64,000 bases of DNA, taken from the NCBI GenBank assembly GCA_963676725.1, contig OY781463.1:930001-994000 (forward strand). Reading direction: 5' to 3'. Every line of letters starts with the position of its first letter. The first letter of the stretch is position 1. Below the pieces are notes generated by a model. That model saw nothing but the letters and a program-made list of their open reading frames with translations. It was not told the origin of the DNA and did not search any database. Source of the DNA: G963662905 sp963676725. GTDB taxonomy: Bacteria > Bacteroidota > Bacteroidia > Bacteroidales > WRLA01. Made by a program: the position numbers and the translations under genes. Below, piece after piece: positions 61,934 through 64,000 of the stretch.

Positions 61934-63175
61934 TTATTTTAGAATTTGTTCTGCAACATAGAGTGAACTAAGTAAGCTGATTCCCGCTCCACTTCCTTCT
62001 TTAAGAGGATTGGCTCCACCAAGTACAGAGCCTGCCACATATAAATTTTCGATCGGCTGCCCATTGAGTAAAGCATGGAAATTCCTGTCTGTTTTAATGC
62101 CATAGCTCATAAATGGTTGGTCATTAAATATATTCTCATCAATCCATTGAGAGCGGTCCGAATCGCCACCAATATCCAATCCAAAAATGGGGTCGTAGAT
62201 GGTGTCGGGGCCTGCAACAATTCCTTTGCTGTAAAAGCTTCCGCTTGCCAAAACAAATTCATTGGCTTCGAGCTTAATATCCCCATGGTTATTGGTTGTA
62301 ATATTGACAAGCTTATTGTTGGCAAAAGCTCCTTCTTCTACCATATCGCCAAGAAAATAAGTGCCGCCTAATTCCTGAAATCGTTGACGGAGAAGTATTT
62401 GGCTTCGGATGCCCGGCACTGATGGAGGTATTGCCGGAAGCAAGAGAAGAGTTTTGTTTACTTTGGCTTTAAGTGCCTCCACAACATTTTTATTCAGTAA
62501 ACCAAAAACAGCAGGTAGAATGATAACTTTTACTTCAGTACTTAGTTCGTTTACTATCTCTGCAAATTCGTGTAGTGCATTGCCTTGATCAAAGACCTTT
62601 GCAATATTTGAAGAGCGCATTTCACTCGGATTGCGACGAATAGCTTCAAATTCTTTCATCGCAATATTTTTAATTTGCGCCTCTACATTAAATTTTTTCA
62701 GGCCATCCTTGATAAATAAACTGTGGAAATCAAGAAAACCACTGAAATTTAGAATTAGGGCTTTTTTCCATGGGAAGATGTCTTTCTGATCGAAGCGGGT
62801 GAAATCATCCAAAGTCAACCAAGTAGGTTTCATTGTGCCCATTGGCGTTAGGACATAATGATTTTTATTTTCCTGACCCTGAAAGTTTATACCTGCGCGC
62901 TGCAATAGGAGGGGTGCTTCAACGGCAAAACGGGCGCTATTTTCGAGGCCTATTCGCTGGTATGGATGCGTATTGGCCAATGCTTTCATTGCCTCCATTG
63001 GATTTATTACTTCCTGCCCGTTTACTTGACCTAGTAAATCAAAAGAACCTGAAAAGAAATGGATTGCACTATGTCCCGAAGAAATAATGGCACATTTTCG
63101 TCCTTGCTCTGCGAGTTTAATTCCACAAGTGAGTCCGCTTAACCCACCGCCTATAATAATATTATCGAATTTCAT
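61934..63175 (-). CDS. glpB: Anaerobic glycerol-3-phosphate dehydrogenase subunit B
   Basis: 413 residues. N-terminal dinucleotide-binding motif NIIIGGGLSGLTCGIKLAEQG (as GGGLSGLTCG) and C-terminal flavoprotein motif YVAGSVLGGANPLKEGSGAG. It forms the catalytic GlpAB pair that oxidises glycerol-3-phosphate to dihydroxyacetone phosphate. Start 3 bp after glpA stop. Length matches GlpB. Confidence 0.93.
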   Translation of the reverse strand: MKFDNIIIGGGLSGLTCGIKLAEQGRKCAIISSGHSAIHFFSGSFDLLGQVNGQEVINPMEAMKALANTHPYQRIGLENSARFAVEAPLLLQRAGINFQGQENKNHYVLTPMGTMKPTWLTLDDFTRFDQKDIFPWKKALILNFSGFLDFHSLFIKDGLKKFNVEAQIKNIAMKEFEAIRRNPSEMRSSNIAKVFDQGNALHEFAEIVNELSTEVKVIILPAVFGLLNKNVVEALKAKVNKTLLLLPAIPPSVPGIRSQILLRQRFQELGGTYFLGDMVEEGAFANNKLVNITTNNHGDIKLEANEFVLASGSFYSKGIVAGPDTIYDPIFGLDIGGDSDRSQWIDENIFNDQPFMSYGIKTDRNFHALLNGQPIENLYVAGSVLGGANPLKEGSGAGISLLSSLYVAEQILK

Positions 63176-63178
63176 AGT

Positions 63179-64000
63179 TTAATTATTGTCTGGTTTTAAT
63201 CCATATATTCCTTCATAAATCCAGGAAGTAAACTGAATTTCATTGATAGTTTCGCCCCATGCAATTGGTGACATTCCTTTCCATCGTTCCTGAATGAAAT
63301 TCGCCAGATCATCCTTTGCTTTCCCCGTTTCCCCCATGGCCTCGCAAAGGAGCCCTGCTGCACGGCAAGCACATAATTCACCCTGACATGTGCCCATGCC
63401 TACGCGTGTGCGCCGACGCAAATCAATCAGATTATTTACATGCAGTTCATTAATCGCGTATTTTACTTCTCCGATACTTACTCCCTCGCATTCGCAAACT
63501 AAAGAATCTTCATGTTTCTTGCCATTTGTAATATTTTTCGCGAGAGATCCATGGCGGTCTTGTGCTGATTTTTGGGGAATTGATGAAGCGGAATAGATTT
63601 TCTGGGTGGCATTTTTTAAAGAAATATCGCTTTGTGCCGATCCCGGTAATGGTTTTTCTGCGGTTTCACATTTTTTGCTAACGGATAGTTTTTTACAAAT
63701 CAAATCGGTAGCCCATTCTGCCATCATTCGATAAGTCATTAATTTGCCTCCTGTAATGGTGATAAAACCGACGAGGCCATCACGCTCTTCATGATCAAGT
63801 AGTACAATTCCGCGGCTAATGCTACGCCCGCTGGGATCGTTATCGGCAGCAACCAGAGGTCGAACCCCTGCATAAGCACGTAAAATGCGTGTGCTGGCCA
63901 GCGATGGGGCAAGTTTAACACCTTCCCTAATCAGGATATCTACATCTTCCTTGGAAACAAACATATTATCAATCTGGTCGTATGGGATTCTTTCTGAGGT
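63179..64000 (-). CDS. glpA: Anaerobic glycerol-3-phosphate dehydrogenase subunit A, C-terminal part
   Basis: The frame is open to the window edge (64000) with 274 codons visible; an internal ATG at 63964 is not the true start. The visible part covers the end of the FAD-dependent oxidase fold (AGVRPLVAADNDPSGRSISR; GGKLMTYRMMAEWATDLI) and the C-terminal BFD-like [2Fe-2S] domain (LVCECEGVS ... GMGTCQGELC). GlpA holds the substrate site and FAD. It heads glpA-glpB-glpC; the N-terminal half lies beyond the window. Confidence 0.94.
   Translation of the reverse strand, partial: TSERIPYDQIDNMFVSKEDVDILIREGVKLAPSLASTRILRAYAGVRPLVAADNDPSGRSISRGIVLLDHEERDGLVGFITITGGKLMTYRMMAEWATDLICKKLSVSKKCETAEKPLPGSAQSDISLKNATQKIYSASSIPQKSAQDRHGSLAKNITNGKKHEDSLVCECEGVSIGEVKYAINELHVNNLIDLRRRTRVGMGTCQGELCACRAAGLLCEAMGETGKAKDDLANFIQERWKGMSPIAWGETINEIQFTSWIYEGIYGLKPDNN

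Overview
The window comes from a member of the Bacteroidota, probably the class Bacteroidia and probably an anaerobe or facultative anaerobe. Evidence: secreted PKD-repeat proteins with type IX secretion (T9SS) C-terminal domains, Bacteroidota-type promoters (TTTG-N17/18-TAnnTTTG), families typical of the phylum (DUF4831, TlpA-like lipoprotein, AsmA family, LolA-like), a HydE maturase and an anaerobic glycerol-3-phosphate dehydrogenase operon (glpABC). No rRNA, tRNA, CRISPR array or insertion sequence was recognised.

Layout. 1-2250 (-): N-terminal part of a PKD-repeat surface protein with near-identical 252-bp repeats. 2.4-7.8 kb (+): TlpA-like lipoprotein, aroC, AsmA-family protein. 7.8-9.5 kb (-): a solitary trpB behind a complete-looking attenuator (promoter, leader peptide with tandem Trp codons, terminator). 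9.5-11.5 kb (-): gltX-folB-CWC operon. 11.7-15.5 kb (-): three unrelated accessory genes separated by similar non-coding junctions, which look cassette-like. 15.6-29.2 kb (-): a phospho-signalling cluster. 29.8-37.6 kb: WG-repeat protein, nnr, LytTR regulator, hydE, and a T9SS cargo protein with a small Pro/Gly-rich membrane protein. 38.0-46.2 kb (+): PKD/T9SS protein, ECF sigma factor, a protein joining an anti-sigma-like inner-membrane anchor to an outer-membrane-barrel-like domain, and a second PKD/T9SS protein. 46.3-57.0 kb (+): housekeeping genes (murB, lepB, a cyclophilin, ftsK, a lolA-like gene, rarA, kdsA). 57-64 kb (-): DUF4831 protein, hybrid sensor kinase, glpC, glpB and truncated glpA.

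The strongest candidate for an undescribed system is 15568-29229. In transcription order it encodes a multi-zinc-ribbon coiled-coil protein; a 1168-residue membrane Ser/Thr kinase whose N-terminus carries eight DKT(I/V)R motifs; a 1940-residue protein with a zinc ribbon and seven tandem CbxX/SpoVK-type AAA+ modules; a zinc-ribbon/FHA protein with one more DKTIR motif; and a PP2C phosphatase. After 280 bp come a SiaB-like kinase, a SiaC-like phosphoprotein and a coiled-coil membrane protein. Kinase, phosphatase, phosphothreonine reader and remodelling motor are thus encoded together. The inferred model is that the kinase phosphorylates the DKTIR threonines, the FHA protein docks there, PP2C resets the state, and the seven-module AAA+ chain (possibly a single-chain ring like dynein or midasin) is the output. 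Its client is unknown.

Functions are read from motifs and family knowledge. No database search was run, and the regulatory models are inferences.
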